Source of the DNA: CANKBT01 sp038235705
Lineage (GTDB): Bacteria > Actinomycetota > Actinomycetes > Mycobacteriales > SCTD01
NCBI GenBank assembly: GCA_038235705.1
Contig: JBBSTR010000005.1
Coordinates: 1 to 64,000, forward strand
Reading direction: 5' to 3'
Length of the DNA stretch: 64,000 bases
Shown: one piece after another, positions 24,593-34,105 of the stretch
Layout: every line of letters begins with the position of its first letter
Position numbering within the stretch: the first letter of the stretch is position 1
Notes under the pieces: model-generated
The model's input: only the letters and a program-made list of their open reading frames with translations
What the model was told of the DNA's origin: nothing
Database searches by the model: none
Translations under genes and position numbers: made by a program

Positions 24593-25345
24593 GTGTCTGT
24601 GATCTCCTCTCTCAGCGTCCAGGTCATCGGTTGGACCCACTTCGAGCCGCCGACGGACGTTCCGTGGGAGACCGACACCGACGGCGGGCAGGCGCTCGCC
24701 GAGTTCGCCGGGCGGGCCTGCTACCAGAGCTGGACCAAGCCCAACCCCCGGACAGCGACGAACGAGGGTTACCTGCGGCACATCCTGGAGGTCGGGCACC
24801 TGTCGGTGCTCGAGCACGGCAGCGTCACCTTCTATCTGACCGGGATCAGCCGCAGCCTCACGCACGAGCTGATCCGGCACCGGCACTTCTCCTACAGCCA
24901 GCTGTCCCAGCGCTACGTGCCCGAGCGGGACGCGAGGATGGTCGAGCCCGAGGCGATCGCCGGGGACCCGGAGCTGCACGCGCTGTTCGTCGAGGCGACC
25001 GACGCTGCGCTCGCGTCCTACACCGCGCTCCTGGAGGGGCTGGAGAAGCGCTTCGCCGACGTCGAGAACGCGACCAGCCGGCGCAAGCAGGCACGGCAGG
25101 CGGCTCGGGCGGTGCTGCCGAACGCCACCGAGACCCGCATCGTGGTGACCGGCAACTACCGCGCGATGCGGCACTTCGTGGCGATGCGGGCGAGCGAGCA
25201 CGCCGACGTCGAGATCCGGGAGCTGGCCATCGCGATGCTGCGTGAGCTGCAGCGGGTCGCGCCGAACGCCTTCGCGGACTTCGCCATCAGCGCCCTGCCC
25301 GACGGGACAGAGGTGGCCAGCAGCCCGTTGGTCGGCGAGGGCTGA
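24593..25345 (+). CDS. thyX: Flavin-dependent thymidylate synthase
   Basis: Makes dTMP from dUMP with methylene-tetrahydrofolate, FAD and NADPH. The 250 residues contain the ThyX signature RHRHFSYSQLSQR (RHR-x7-S), preceded by GHLSVLEHGSVTFYLTGISR and followed by VTGNYRAMRHFVAMR. Length is normal. The gene order thyX-dapA-rnj is usual in actinomycetes, but here a PAS-GGDEF-EAL gene is inserted between thyX and dapA, in the same reading frame as thyX and separated only by its TGA. Confidence 0.96.
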   Translation: MSVISSLSVQVIGWTHFEPPTDVPWETDTDGGQALAEFAGRACYQSWTKPNPRTATNEGYLRHILEVGHLSVLEHGSVTFYLTGISRSLTHELIRHRHFSYSQLSQRYVPERDARMVEPEAIAGDPELHALFVEATDAALASYTALLEGLEKRFADVENATSRRKQARQAARAVLPNATETRIVVTGNYRAMRHFVAMRASEHADVEIRELAIAMLRELQRVAPNAFADFAISALPDGTEVASSPLVGEG

Positions 25346-25435
25346 ACCATCGGCGCTCCCAGGTCTGAGCAGAGTCTTGCGCTCAGGGCCATCAGCCGGT
25401 TCGGCTCGGCGCTGTTCGACGCCGTCGGCGACGGC

Positions 25436-27460
25436 GTGCTCGTGGTGGGGCCCGACCTAGGCGTGGTGCACGCCAACGCCACCGCCCACCGTGACGCCAA
25501 ACGGCTCGGGGTCTCCGTCGACGACCTGGTCTTCCCGGAGCGGTACGCCGAGCTGCTCGACGGCAGCGGGACGGTCGCGGGACCGACGCTGAGCCCGATG
25601 CACGGCGCCCTGCAAGACGCGATCAGCACCGCCAACCGGCTGATCGGGGTGCGTCGCGACGGTGTCACGAGCTGGCTGGACGTCTCCGCGCAGCCTGTCC
25701 AGGAGCCCGGCGCGCTGCTGCCGATCGCGGCGGTGCTGGTCTACCGCGACGTCACGGAACGGCACGAGGCGCTGCTGGCGCTGGCCGACTCCGAGTCGCA
25801 CTTCCGCTTGCTCGCCGAGAACAGCACGGACGTGGTCCAGCGCTTCTCCGCCGAGGGGCTCTGCATCTACACCTCACCGGCCGTCCGCTACATCCTCGGC
25901 CTGGACCCCGCGGACCTGGTCGGCACGACCGGTGCACAGCGGGTGCACCCCGAGGACAAGGCGATGCACGACGCGGCGATGAGACGGCTGGTCCGCAGCC
26001 AAGAGCCCCAGCTCGTCCGCTACCGGATGCGGCACGCAGACGGTCGGTGGCTCTGGCTCGAGACCAGCGCACGGGTCGTGCCGTCGGTGGACGGCCGGGT
26101 CGGTGAGTTCCAGATGGCGACGCGGGACGTGACGGCCAGGGTGCTGGCCGAGCAGCGGCTCGCCCGACTTGCGCTCATCGACCCGTTGACCGGGCTGGCG
26201 AATCGAGCTGCGCTCGTGCAGCGGGTGGAGGAGCTGCTCGCCGCGGCAGAGGGGCTTGCCGTTCTCTTCCTGGACCTCGACAGCTTCAAGGTCGTCAACG
26301 ACTCGCTCGGGCACTCCGCGGGCGACGAGGTCCTGAGGGTCCTCGCAGGACGGCTGGTCGGGGTCTGCCGTGACGACGACCTGGTCGCCCGGCTCGGCGG
26401 GGACGAGTTCGTGGTCGCTGGCTCCGGCCTCGACGCCGACGGTGCGATGCACCTGACCGGCCGGGTGCAGGCCGCCTTGGCGGTGCCGATCCTGGTGGCG
26501 GGCCACGACCTGGTCGTCTCGGCGAGCATCGGGATCCTGACGGTCGCCCCCGGCGAACGCATCAGCGCCGAGCAGGCCCTCCAGGGAGCCGACGTCTCGA
26601 TGTACGGCGCGAAGGCGCGGGGCCGCTCCCAGGCGCTCGTCTGGACCGAGCAGCTCGGGGAGCGGGCCAAGAACCGGTTGGGGCTCGAGGGGGAGCTGCG
26701 AGCCGCGTTGTCGGGCGACCAGCTGGTCGTGCACTATCAGCCGCAGGTCGACCTGCGGAACGGACGCATCGTCAGCGTCGAGGCCCTCGTCCGGTGGCAG
26801 CACCCGACCCGGGGGCTGCTGCTGCCCGGTGAGTTCCTCCCGGTGACCGAGGCTGCGGGGCTGATGGCAGACCTGGACCGGCAGGTGCTGCGTGAGGCCG
26901 CACGGCAGGTCGCTCTCTGGCGGACGAGCGCCGGCGGCGAGGAGCTCATGCTCGGGGTCAACGTGTCGTTCCAGGAGCTGGCCTTTCTCGGCTGCTCGAC
27001 CCGCGTGACGGACATCCTCTCCGCCGTGCGGCTGCCGGCCTCGGCCGTGGTCCTCGAGGTGGTCGAGAGCGTGCTCCTTGACGAGGAGGGGCACGTGCTG
27101 ACCTGCCTCGACGAGCTGGCCGGACGCGGCGTCCGGTTGGCCCTGGACGACTTCGGCACGGGCGCCTCCCCGCTGCAGCACGTTCGGAGCCTGCCGGTCG
27201 ACGTGCTCAAGATCGACCGGTCGTTCGTCCGGGGGCTCGGGGTGTCCCGGGTGGACGAGGCGATCGTGCGCTCGATGCACCTGCTGACCCAGGACCTCGG
27301 GCTGGAGTGCGTCGCCGAGGGGATCGAGACGGAGCGGCAGCGTGACTGGCTGCTGAACCAAGGCATCGTCATGGCGCAGGGCTTCCTCCTGCACCGACCG
27401 ATGCCGGCGTCGGGCATCACCGCGCTGCTGACCTCCCTCCCGCCGGGCGACCGCCGGTAG
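25436..27460 (+). CDS. PAS-GGDEF-EAL cyclic-di-GMP turnover protein
   Basis: Signalling enzyme with two PAS domains, a diguanylate cyclase domain and a phosphodiesterase domain; at least 674 residues from GTG 25436. The GGDEF motif is intact (RLGGDEFVV) and so is EAL (SVEALVRWQHP), with DDFGTG, KIDRSF and VAEGIET all present, so both activities are possible. No membrane segment is seen, so it is cytoplasmic. The first PAS domain clearly begins upstream: coding-like sequence (FGSALFDAVGDG) runs back to the thyX stop with no ATG, GTG or TTG. The true start is unresolved, possibly noncanonical around 25349-25412. Confidence 0.88.
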   Translation: MLVVGPDLGVVHANATAHRDAKRLGVSVDDLVFPERYAELLDGSGTVAGPTLSPMHGALQDAISTANRLIGVRRDGVTSWLDVSAQPVQEPGALLPIAAVLVYRDVTERHEALLALADSESHFRLLAENSTDVVQRFSAEGLCIYTSPAVRYILGLDPADLVGTTGAQRVHPEDKAMHDAAMRRLVRSQEPQLVRYRMRHADGRWLWLETSARVVPSVDGRVGEFQMATRDVTARVLAEQRLARLALIDPLTGLANRAALVQRVEELLAAAEGLAVLFLDLDSFKVVNDSLGHSAGDEVLRVLAGRLVGVCRDDDLVARLGGDEFVVAGSGLDADGAMHLTGRVQAALAVPILVAGHDLVVSASIGILTVAPGERISAEQALQGADVSMYGAKARGRSQALVWTEQLGERAKNRLGLEGELRAALSGDQLVVHYQPQVDLRNGRIVSVEALVRWQHPTRGLLLPGEFLPVTEAAGLMADLDRQVLREAARQVALWRTSAGGEELMLGVNVSFQELAFLGCSTRVTDILSAVRLPASAVVLEVVESVLLDEEGHVLTCLDELAGRGVRLALDDFGTGASPLQHVRSLPVDVLKIDRSFVRGLGVSRVDEAIVRSMHLLTQDLGLECVAEGIETERQRDWLLNQGIVMAQGFLLHRPMPASGITALLTSLPPGDRR

Positions 27461-27463
27461 CGT
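27458..27463 (+). promoter_or_regulatory. dapA -10 box, leaderless
   Basis: TAGCGT ends 7 nt before ATG 27471. Its first three bases are the stop codon of the PAS-GGDEF-EAL gene. Confidence 0.6.
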
Positions 27464-27470
27464 GCCGGGC

Positions 27471-28361
27471 ATGACCTCCGACCAAGCCGTCCCGTTCGGG
27501 CGGGTGCTGACCGCGATGGTCACGCCGATGAACGAGGACGGCTCGCTCGACCTGCCTGGCGCCGCGGCCCTCGCGAGCCGTCTGGTCGACGAGGGCAACG
27601 ACGGCCTGGTGATCAGCGGGACGACCGGTGAGGCCCCGACCACGAGCCGGCAGGAGAAGCGCGACCTGCTGCGCGCCGTCGTCGAGGCGGTCGGCGACCG
27701 GGCGCACGTGCTCGCCGGGGTCGGGACCAACGACACCGCGGTGAGTCTCGAGCTGTCCCGGGACGCCGCAGAGGCCGGTGCGAGCGGGCTGCTGGCCGTG
27801 ACGCCGTACTACTCACGACCCTCCGACGAGGGGGTGGTGGCCCACACCGAGGCGATCGCGGGCGCGACCGACCTGCCGGTCATGCTCTACGACATCCCCG
27901 GGCGTACGGCGAGGGCGCTGTCCCACGAGGTGCTGCTGAGGCTCGCCGCGCACCCGCAGGTGGTCGCGGTCAAGGACGCCAAGGACGACCTGGCTGCCAC
28001 CAGCCGCTTGCGGGCGGCCTGCGACCTCGCCATCTACTGCGGGACGGACGCTCTCAACCTGCCGCTGCTCGCGATCGGCGCGGTCGGGTCCGTCAGCGTG
28101 ATCAGCCACCTGGTCACGCCGCGGCTGGTCGCGCTCACCCAGGCCTTCCTCGCCGGTGACGTCGCCGGGGCCACGGCGCTGCACCTGGAGCTGCAGCCGG
28201 TCTGCGACGCGATATTTCGCCACCAAGGGGTGGTCTCGATCAAGGCCGCTCTGGCCCTGCGCGGCACCCCGGCCGGACCGGTCCGGCTGCCGCAGGTCGC
28301 GCTCGACGGCGGGCAGGTCAACGTGCTCGCCGCCCATCTCAAGGCAGCAGGAGTCGCGTGA
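27471..28361 (+). CDS. dapA: 4-hydroxy-tetrahydrodipicolinate synthase
   Basis: First committed step of diaminopimelate/lysine synthesis, condensing pyruvate with aspartate semialdehyde. The 296 residues show SGTTGEAPTTSRQEK, VTPYYSRPSDEG with the catalytic Tyr, LYDIPGRTA, and the Schiff-base Lys in VVAVKDAKDD. ATG 27471 is preferred to GTG 27462 because the latter lies inside the TAGCGT -10 box. Its stop overlaps the RNase J start (GTGA), the usual actinobacterial pairing. Confidence 0.95.
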   Translation: MTSDQAVPFGRVLTAMVTPMNEDGSLDLPGAAALASRLVDEGNDGLVISGTTGEAPTTSRQEKRDLLRAVVEAVGDRAHVLAGVGTNDTAVSLELSRDAAEAGASGLLAVTPYYSRPSDEGVVAHTEAIAGATDLPVMLYDIPGRTARALSHEVLLRLAAHPQVVAVKDAKDDLAATSRLRAACDLAIYCGTDALNLPLLAIGAVGSVSVISHLVTPRLVALTQAFLAGDVAGATALHLELQPVCDAIFRHQGVVSIKAALALRGTPAGPVRLPQVALDGGQVNVLAAHLKAAGVA

Positions 28362-30046
28362 GCCACCCTCACCCCAATCTCGGCACGCCCCCGCCGCTGG
28401 TCCCGCACGGGCTGCGTGTCGTCGCGCTCGGCGGGCTGGCCGAGATCGGCCGCAACATGACCGTCTTCGAGCATGCAGGGCGCCTGCTGATCGTCGACTG
28501 CGGCGTGCTGTTCCCCGAGGAGGACCAGCCGGGCATCGACCTGATCCTGCCCGACTTCGGCTACCTGCGGGACCGGCTCGACGACATCGAGGCCGTCGTC
28601 CTGACGCACGGGCACGAGGACCACCTGGGCGGGGTCCCCTACCTGCTCCGTGAGCGCCGCGACCTCCCGATCCTGGGCAGCCGGTTCACCTTGGCGCTGC
28701 TCGAGGCCAAGCTGAAGGAGCACCGGATCGTCCCGGTCCTCGACGTCGTGGCCGAGGAGCAGACCCGGCAGCTCGGGCCGTTCGGCCTCGAGTTCTTCGC
28801 CGTCAACCACTCGATCCCGGACGCTCTCGCCGTCGCGATCCGCACGCAGGCCGGGCTCGTGCTGCACACCGGCGACTTCAAGATGGACCAGCTGCCGCTC
28901 GACGGACGTCTCACCGACCTCGGCGGCTTCGCCCGGCTCGGCAAGGAGGGCGTCGACCTGCTGCTCAGCGACTCCACCAACGCCGAGGTGCCCGGCTTCG
29001 TCACTCCGGAGCGGGAGATCGGGCCGGTCATCGACGAGGTCATGCGCACCTCGAGCGGCCGGGTCATCGTCGCGTGCTTCGCCAGCCACGTGCACCGGGT
29101 GCAGCAGGTGCTCGACGCCGCGCACGCCCACGGGCGCCACGTCGCTTTCGTCGGCCGCTCGATGGTCCGCAACATGGGGGTGGCACGAGACCTCGGCATC
29201 CTGAACGTGCCACCCGGCCTCATGATCGACATGAAGGACGTCGAGGCTCTGCCCGACGACCGCGTCGTGCTGGTCTCGACCGGCTCTCAGGGCGAGCCGA
29301 TGTCCGCGCTGTCCAGGATGGCGAACCGTAGCCACCACCAGGTGCGGATCCAGGCCCAGGACACCGTGGTTCTCGCCAGCTCGCTGATCCCGGGCAACGA
29401 GAACGCCGTCTACCGGGTGATCAACGGCCTGTCCCGCTGGGGTGCCCGCGTGGTGCACAAGGGCGTTGCCAAGGTGCACGTCTCCGGGCACGCGCCCGCC
29501 GGTGAGCTGATCTACCTGCTGAACGCGACGAAGCCGAGCAACCTCATGCCGGTGCACGGTGAGTGGCGTCACCTGCGCGCCCATGCGGCGCTCGGCCGCC
29601 TGACCGGGGTGCCGGAGGGCAACATCGTGCTCGCCGAGGACGGAGTGGTCGTCGACCTGGTCGACGGTCAGGCGAGCATCGTCGGGGCGGTGCCGTGCGG
29701 CTACGTCTACGTGGACGGCCTCGAGGTCGGTGACGTCACCGAGGTCACGCTCAAGGACCGACTCATCCTCGGCGAGGAGGGCTTCGTGTCGATCACCATC
29801 GCGCTCGACAGCACGACCGGCGAGCTGTCCGGTGAGCCGATCATCAGCGCTCGAGGATTCTCCGACGACCCGCGAGCCTTCGACCCGGTGCGTGAGCTGA
29901 TCACCAAAGAGCTGGCCAAGCACGCCAGGGAGGGTGTTTCCGACGCCCATCAGGTCGCGCAGTCGGTCCGACGGGTCGCGGCTCGGTGGGTGGGCGACAC
30001 CTACCGCCGCCGCCCGATGATCGTCCCGGTCGTCATCGAGGTCTAG
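28358..30046 (+). CDS. rnj: Ribonuclease J
   Basis: Metallo-beta-lactamase/beta-CASP ribonuclease with endo- and 5'-3' exonuclease activity, 562 residues. The zinc motif is LTHGHEDHLGG, with VLHTGDFKMDQ and LLLSDSTNAEVPG further on, and the beta-CASP segments VSTGSQGEPMSAL and VHVSGHAPAGE. The C-terminal domain (from about residue 460) is the dimerisation part. GTG 28358 overlaps the dapA stop. The window also carries PNPase, the other main exonuclease. Confidence 0.95.
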   Translation: MSHPHPNLGTPPPLVPHGLRVVALGGLAEIGRNMTVFEHAGRLLIVDCGVLFPEEDQPGIDLILPDFGYLRDRLDDIEAVVLTHGHEDHLGGVPYLLRERRDLPILGSRFTLALLEAKLKEHRIVPVLDVVAEEQTRQLGPFGLEFFAVNHSIPDALAVAIRTQAGLVLHTGDFKMDQLPLDGRLTDLGGFARLGKEGVDLLLSDSTNAEVPGFVTPEREIGPVIDEVMRTSSGRVIVACFASHVHRVQQVLDAAHAHGRHVAFVGRSMVRNMGVARDLGILNVPPGLMIDMKDVEALPDDRVVLVSTGSQGEPMSALSRMANRSHHQVRIQAQDTVVLASSLIPGNENAVYRVINGLSRWGARVVHKGVAKVHVSGHAPAGELIYLLNATKPSNLMPVHGEWRHLRAHAALGRLTGVPEGNIVLAEDGVVVDLVDGQASIVGAVPCGYVYVDGLEVGDVTEVTLKDRLILGEEGFVSITIALDSTTGELSGEPIISARGFSDDPRAFDPVRELITKELAKHAREGVSDAHQVAQSVRRVAARWVGDTYRRRPMIVPVVIEV

Positions 30047-30144
30047 CGTCCGCCCGACGCGGCCCGCCTCACGAGGGCGGAGCGGAGGTACGGCGTGCGT
30101 CCCCGTCACCGGTGAGGCTGCTGTGACTCCTGGTGCTGGCGAGG

Positions 30145-30150
30145 TAACGT
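30145..30150 (+). promoter_or_regulatory. ftsK -10 box, leaderless
   Basis: TAACGT ends 7 nt before ATG 30158 of ftsK; the mRNA should start at the ATG. Confidence 0.6.
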
Positions 30151-30157
30151 CCGCACC

Positions 30158-32650
30158 ATGGCCACCCGTACGCCCGCGTCCTCCCGTCCCCGTGCCACCG
30201 GCTCGGGGCGTCCGGCGACGGTCGCGAAGAAGTCTCCGGCTGCCCGCACGTCGACGGCCGGGAAGGCTTCGGCCGCCCGCGGGCCGCGGAAGGCTCCGAC
30301 CAAGAAGGCGCCCGTCAGGGCTGCGTCCAGCCGGCCCGCCGGCCCGGGCGCCGTCCTCAACGGGGTCGAGGCGGTCGGCGGCGCCGTCCTGGCGCTGCTG
30401 ACCGGGCTCGTCCGCGGGATCGCCGCGCTGCTCGGTCTGCTCGCGCGTGGGGTCGGCTCGGCCGTGCGCGGCGTCGGCGGGCAGGAGAACGGCGAGCTGC
30501 TCGACCGGGTGCACCGGCGTGACGGGCTCGGCCTGACCCTCGTCGCTGCTGCCCTGGTCGCTGCCGGCGGGGTCTGGTGGCAAGCGGGCGTGCTCGGCCA
30601 GGGTGTCGCGGACCTGCTCGCCGGGACCCTCGGGCGCGGGGCCCAGCTGCTCCCGCTCGTGCTGCTGGTCGCCGGCGTGATGGTGCTGCTGCGACCCGCC
30701 GAGCCGGACCAGACCGGCCGTCGGGTGATCGGCTGGTCCGCCCTGACGCTCGGGCTGCTCGGGGTGCTGCACGTCCTGACCGGCGGCGGGCTCGGTTCGC
30801 GCGGCGGTCTCGTCGGCTTCCTGCTGGGGGAGCCGGCCCGCGCCGGTCTCACCGCCTGGCTGGCCGTCCCGGTGCTCCTGCTGCTCGCGGCCTTCGGGCT
30901 CCTGGTCGTGACGGCCACGCCGGTGCACCAGGTGCCGGCGGCGCTCAAGGCGCTCCGTGACCGGCTGCTGCTCAGGCCCGAACCGGTGGTCGACGCCCCG
31001 ACCGAGCCGCTGGAACCGCTGATCCGCCGACGCCCGCGCAACCGTCAGGGGTCGCTGGCGCGGCAGACCGAGCCGGTGGACTCGAGCCCGGTGGTGCTCG
31101 ACCCGGCACCCGTCCCACGCCTGGAGCCGTCCCCGCCCCCGCACACGCCCGCCCCCGTGACGAGCGAGCAGCTGGTGCTCAAGGGCGACTACGCGCTGCC
31201 GCCCATGGACCTGCTCGGCGCCGGCACCCCGCCGAAGACCCGCAGCGCCGCCAACGACGAGATCATCCGGGCCCTGTCCCAGGTGCTGGTCGACTTCCAG
31301 GTCGACGCCGCCGTCACCGGCTTCAGCCGCGGTCCGACGGTCACCCGCTACGAGATCGAGCTCGGTCCGGCGGTCAAGGTGGAGCGGATCAAGACCCTGC
31401 AGCGCAACATCGCCTACGCGGTCAAGAGCCCGGACGTGCGCATCATCGACGTCATCCCCGGCAAGAGCGCGATCGGGATCGAGATCCCGAACACCGACCG
31501 GGAGAACGTCAGCCTGGGGGACATCCTGCGCTCGCGGGCGGCGACGGACGACCACCACCCGATGCTGGTCGCGCTGGGTAAGGACATCGAGGGTGGCTTC
31601 GTCTGCGCCAACATCGCGAAGACACCGCACATCCTCATCGCCGGTGCGACCGGCGCCGGCAAGAGCGTCTGCATCAACAGCCTGCTCGTCTCGATCCTCA
31701 CCCGGGCGACCCCGGACGAGGTGCGGATGGTGCTGGTGGACCCCAAGCGCGTCGAGCTCACCGCGTACGAGGGGATCCCGCACCTCATCACGCCGATCAT
31801 CACGAGCCCCAAGAAGGCGGCCGAGGCGCTGCAGTGGGTCGTGCGGGAGATGGACCTGCGCTACGACGACCTCGCGGCCAGCGGCTACCGCCACGTCGAC
31901 GACTTCAACCAGGCCGTCCGCGACGGCAAGCTGGTCGCCCCGGAGAACAGCGAGCGGGTCTACAAGCCGTACCCCTACCTGCTGGTCGTCATCGACGAGC
32001 TGGCCGACCTCATGATGGTCGCCCCGCGTGACGTCGAGGACTCGATCGTGCGGATCACCCAGCTGGCCCGCGCCGCCGGGATCCACCTGGTGATCGCCAC
32101 GCAGCGGCCGAGCGTCGACGTCGTGACGGGTCTGATCAAGGCCAACGTGCCGTCCCGGCTCGCCTTCGCGACCTCCAGCGGCACTGACAGCAAGGTCATC
32201 CTGGACCAGCCCGGGGCGGAGAAGCTGATCGGCAAGGGCGACTCGCTGTTCCTGCCCATGGGGGCGAGCAAGCCGCTGCGCGTGCAGGGCGCACTCGTCA
32301 CCGACGCCGAGGTGCAGGCGGTCGTGGACCACGTCAAGGGCCAGCGGCAGCCGGCTTTCCGGGAGGACGTGCAGGTCGCACCGCAGAGCACCCGCGAGGT
32401 GGACGCCGACATCGGGGACGACCTCGACGTGCTGTGCCAAGCGGTCGAGCTGGTGGTCAGCACCCAGTTCGGGTCGACCTCGATGTTGCAGCGCAAGCTG
32501 CGGGTCGGGTTCGCCAAGGCCGGGCGGCTCATGGACCTGATGGAGAGCAGGGCAGTGGTCGGACCGTCCGAGGGGAGCAAGGCCCGTGACGTCCTGGTGC
32601 GGCCGGAGGACCTTGCCGACCTGCTGGACACTCTGCGCGGCGGGGGCTGA
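30158..32650 (+). CDS. ftsK: DNA translocase FtsK/SpoIIIE
   Basis: Hexameric DNA pump that clears chromosome ends from the division septum; 830 residues. A basic Ala/Lys/Pro-rich N terminus of about 65 residues is followed by four or five transmembrane helices to about residue 260, then a Pro-rich linker. The motor has Walker A LIAGATGAGKSVCINSLL and Walker B YLLVVIDELADLMM. The C-terminal gamma winged helix (TSMLQRKLRVGFAKAGRLMD) reads KOPS sites. Position between rnj and rimO is standard. Confidence 0.95.
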   Translation: MATRTPASSRPRATGSGRPATVAKKSPAARTSTAGKASAARGPRKAPTKKAPVRAASSRPAGPGAVLNGVEAVGGAVLALLTGLVRGIAALLGLLARGVGSAVRGVGGQENGELLDRVHRRDGLGLTLVAAALVAAGGVWWQAGVLGQGVADLLAGTLGRGAQLLPLVLLVAGVMVLLRPAEPDQTGRRVIGWSALTLGLLGVLHVLTGGGLGSRGGLVGFLLGEPARAGLTAWLAVPVLLLLAAFGLLVVTATPVHQVPAALKALRDRLLLRPEPVVDAPTEPLEPLIRRRPRNRQGSLARQTEPVDSSPVVLDPAPVPRLEPSPPPHTPAPVTSEQLVLKGDYALPPMDLLGAGTPPKTRSAANDEIIRALSQVLVDFQVDAAVTGFSRGPTVTRYEIELGPAVKVERIKTLQRNIAYAVKSPDVRIIDVIPGKSAIGIEIPNTDRENVSLGDILRSRAATDDHHPMLVALGKDIEGGFVCANIAKTPHILIAGATGAGKSVCINSLLVSILTRATPDEVRMVLVDPKRVELTAYEGIPHLITPIITSPKKAAEALQWVVREMDLRYDDLAASGYRHVDDFNQAVRDGKLVAPENSERVYKPYPYLLVVIDELADLMMVAPRDVEDSIVRITQLARAAGIHLVIATQRPSVDVVTGLIKANVPSRLAFATSSGTDSKVILDQPGAEKLIGKGDSLFLPMGASKPLRVQGALVTDAEVQAVVDHVKGQRQPAFREDVQVAPQSTREVDADIGDDLDVLCQAVELVVSTQFGSTSMLQRKLRVGFAKAGRLMDLMESRAVVGPSEGSKARDVLVRPEDLADLLDTLRGGG

Positions 32651-32683
32651 AAGGCGCTGACCGCAGGTCCGCCCAGCGCCGCC

Positions 32684-32689
32684 TAGACT
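32684..32689 (+). promoter_or_regulatory. rimO -10 box, leaderless
   Basis: TAGACT ends 6 nt before GTG 32696 of rimO. Confidence 0.6.
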
Positions 32690-32695
32690 CGTCGG

Positions 32696-34105
32696 GTGAG
32701 TGCCCGTGGACGTGTTGCCCTGACCACGCTCGGCTGCGCCCGCAACGAGGTCGACTCAGAGGAGCTCGCCGGACGTCTCACCGCGGCCGGCTGGCAGCTC
32801 GTCGAGGACGGCGCCGAGGCCGACGTGGCCGTCGTCAACACCTGTGGGTTCGTCGAGCAGGCCAAGAAGGACTCGATCGACACCCTGCTCGCCGCGGCTG
32901 ACACCGGCGTCAAGGTGGTCGCGGTCGGCTGTCTCGCCGAGCGCTATGGGGAGCAGCTGGCGGCCCAGCTGCCCGAGGCCGACGCGGTGCTCGGATTCGA
33001 CTCGTATGTGGACCTGAGCACCCACCTGTCCGCCGTCCTGGACGGCACGCCGGTGCCGAGCCACACCCCGGGAGACCGCCGCAAGTTGTTGCCGATCAGC
33101 CCGGTGGCCCGTCAGGAGCCGGCCGCTCAGCTCGACGTAGGCATCCCCGGGCACGCGGGCGGGCCGACGGTCGTGCGTCGGCGTCTCTCAGGCGGTCCCG
33201 TCGCGCCGCTCAAGCTGGCCTCCGGCTGCGACCGGCGTTGCGCCTTCTGCGCGATCCCGAGCTTTCGCGGCTCCTTCGTCAGCCGGCGCCCGTCGGACGT
33301 GCTCGCCGAGGCGCGTTGGCTCGCCGACGACGGCGTGCGCGAGCTCGTGCTGGTGAGCGAGAACAGCACGTCGTACGGCAAGGACCTCGGCGACCTGCGT
33401 CTGCTCGAGTCGCTGCTCCCGGCGCTGGCCGACCTTGACGGGATCGAGCGGGTGCGGCTGTCTTACCTGCAGCCGGCGGAGACCCGTCAGAGCCTGATCG
33501 AGGTGCTCGCCGGGACTCCCGGCGTGGTGCCCTACTTCGATCTCAGCTTCCAGCACAGCTCGGCGAGCGTTCTGCGCCGGATGCGCCGGTTCGGCGACAC
33601 CGACTCCTTCCTGACCCTGCTGGGCTCGGTCCGTGCGCTCGCGCCGACCGCCGGGGTGCGCAGCAATGTCATCGTCGGGTTCCCTGGCGAGACGGAGGCC
33701 GACGTGGACGAGCTGGAGCGGTTCCTGGTGGAAGGCCGGCTCGACGTCGTCGGGGTCTTCGGCTACTCCGACGAGGACGGCACCGAGGCTGAGCGCCTGC
33801 CGGACCACCTGCCCGAGCAGGTTGTGCTCGAGCGGGTCGCGCGTCTGACCGCCCTGGTCGAGGAGCTCACCGCCCAGCGCGCCGAGGAGCGGCTCGGGGA
33901 GACCGTGACGGTGCTGGTGGAGGACCCGGGCGGCGAGGGACGCGCCGAGCACCAGGCACCGGAGGTGGACGGCAGCACGCAGCTCGTCGGGGACAGGACG
34001 TTCCTGGTGGGGGAGAGCGTGCAGGCGCTCGTCACCGGCAGCGAGGGCGTCGACCTGGTCGCGAGCCCGGTCGCGTCACGTCAACGGTCGGCGGCCGCTC
34101 GGTGA
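32696..34105 (+). CDS. rimO: Ribosomal protein uS12 methylthiotransferase
   Basis: Radical SAM enzyme that adds a methylthio group to an aspartate of ribosomal protein S12; 469 residues. The N-terminal MTTase domain carries three cluster cysteines in TTLGCARNEVDSEE, VVNTCGFVEQAKKDS and VAVGCLAERYG. The radical SAM motif is SGCDRRCAFCAIPSFRG. The C-terminal TRAM-like domain begins about residue 400. The GTG start follows a TAGACT box by 6 nt. pgsA starts on its stop codon (GTGA). Confidence 0.95.
   Translation: MSARGRVALTTLGCARNEVDSEELAGRLTAAGWQLVEDGAEADVAVVNTCGFVEQAKKDSIDTLLAAADTGVKVVAVGCLAERYGEQLAAQLPEADAVLGFDSYVDLSTHLSAVLDGTPVPSHTPGDRRKLLPISPVARQEPAAQLDVGIPGHAGGPTVVRRRLSGGPVAPLKLASGCDRRCAFCAIPSFRGSFVSRRPSDVLAEARWLADDGVRELVLVSENSTSYGKDLGDLRLLESLLPALADLDGIERVRLSYLQPAETRQSLIEVLAGTPGVVPYFDLSFQHSSASVLRRMRRFGDTDSFLTLLGSVRALAPTAGVRSNVIVGFPGETEADVDELERFLVEGRLDVVGVFGYSDEDGTEAERLPDHLPEQVVLERVARLTALVEELTAQRAEERLGETVTVLVEDPGGEGRAEHQAPEVDGSTQLVGDRTFLVGESVQALVTGSEGVDLVASPVASRQRSAAAR

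Noticed and set aside
30064..30080. Hairpin CCGCCT/GGGCGG after rnj as terminator
   Set aside because: Only 6 bp with a terminal G-U pair and no U tract; too weak to call.
28034..32440. Open frame of 1468 codons on the minus strand across dapA, rnj and ftsK
   Set aside because: Antisense to three certain genes; long antisense frames are normal at this GC content and the product is Arg/Val/Asp/His-rich without motifs.
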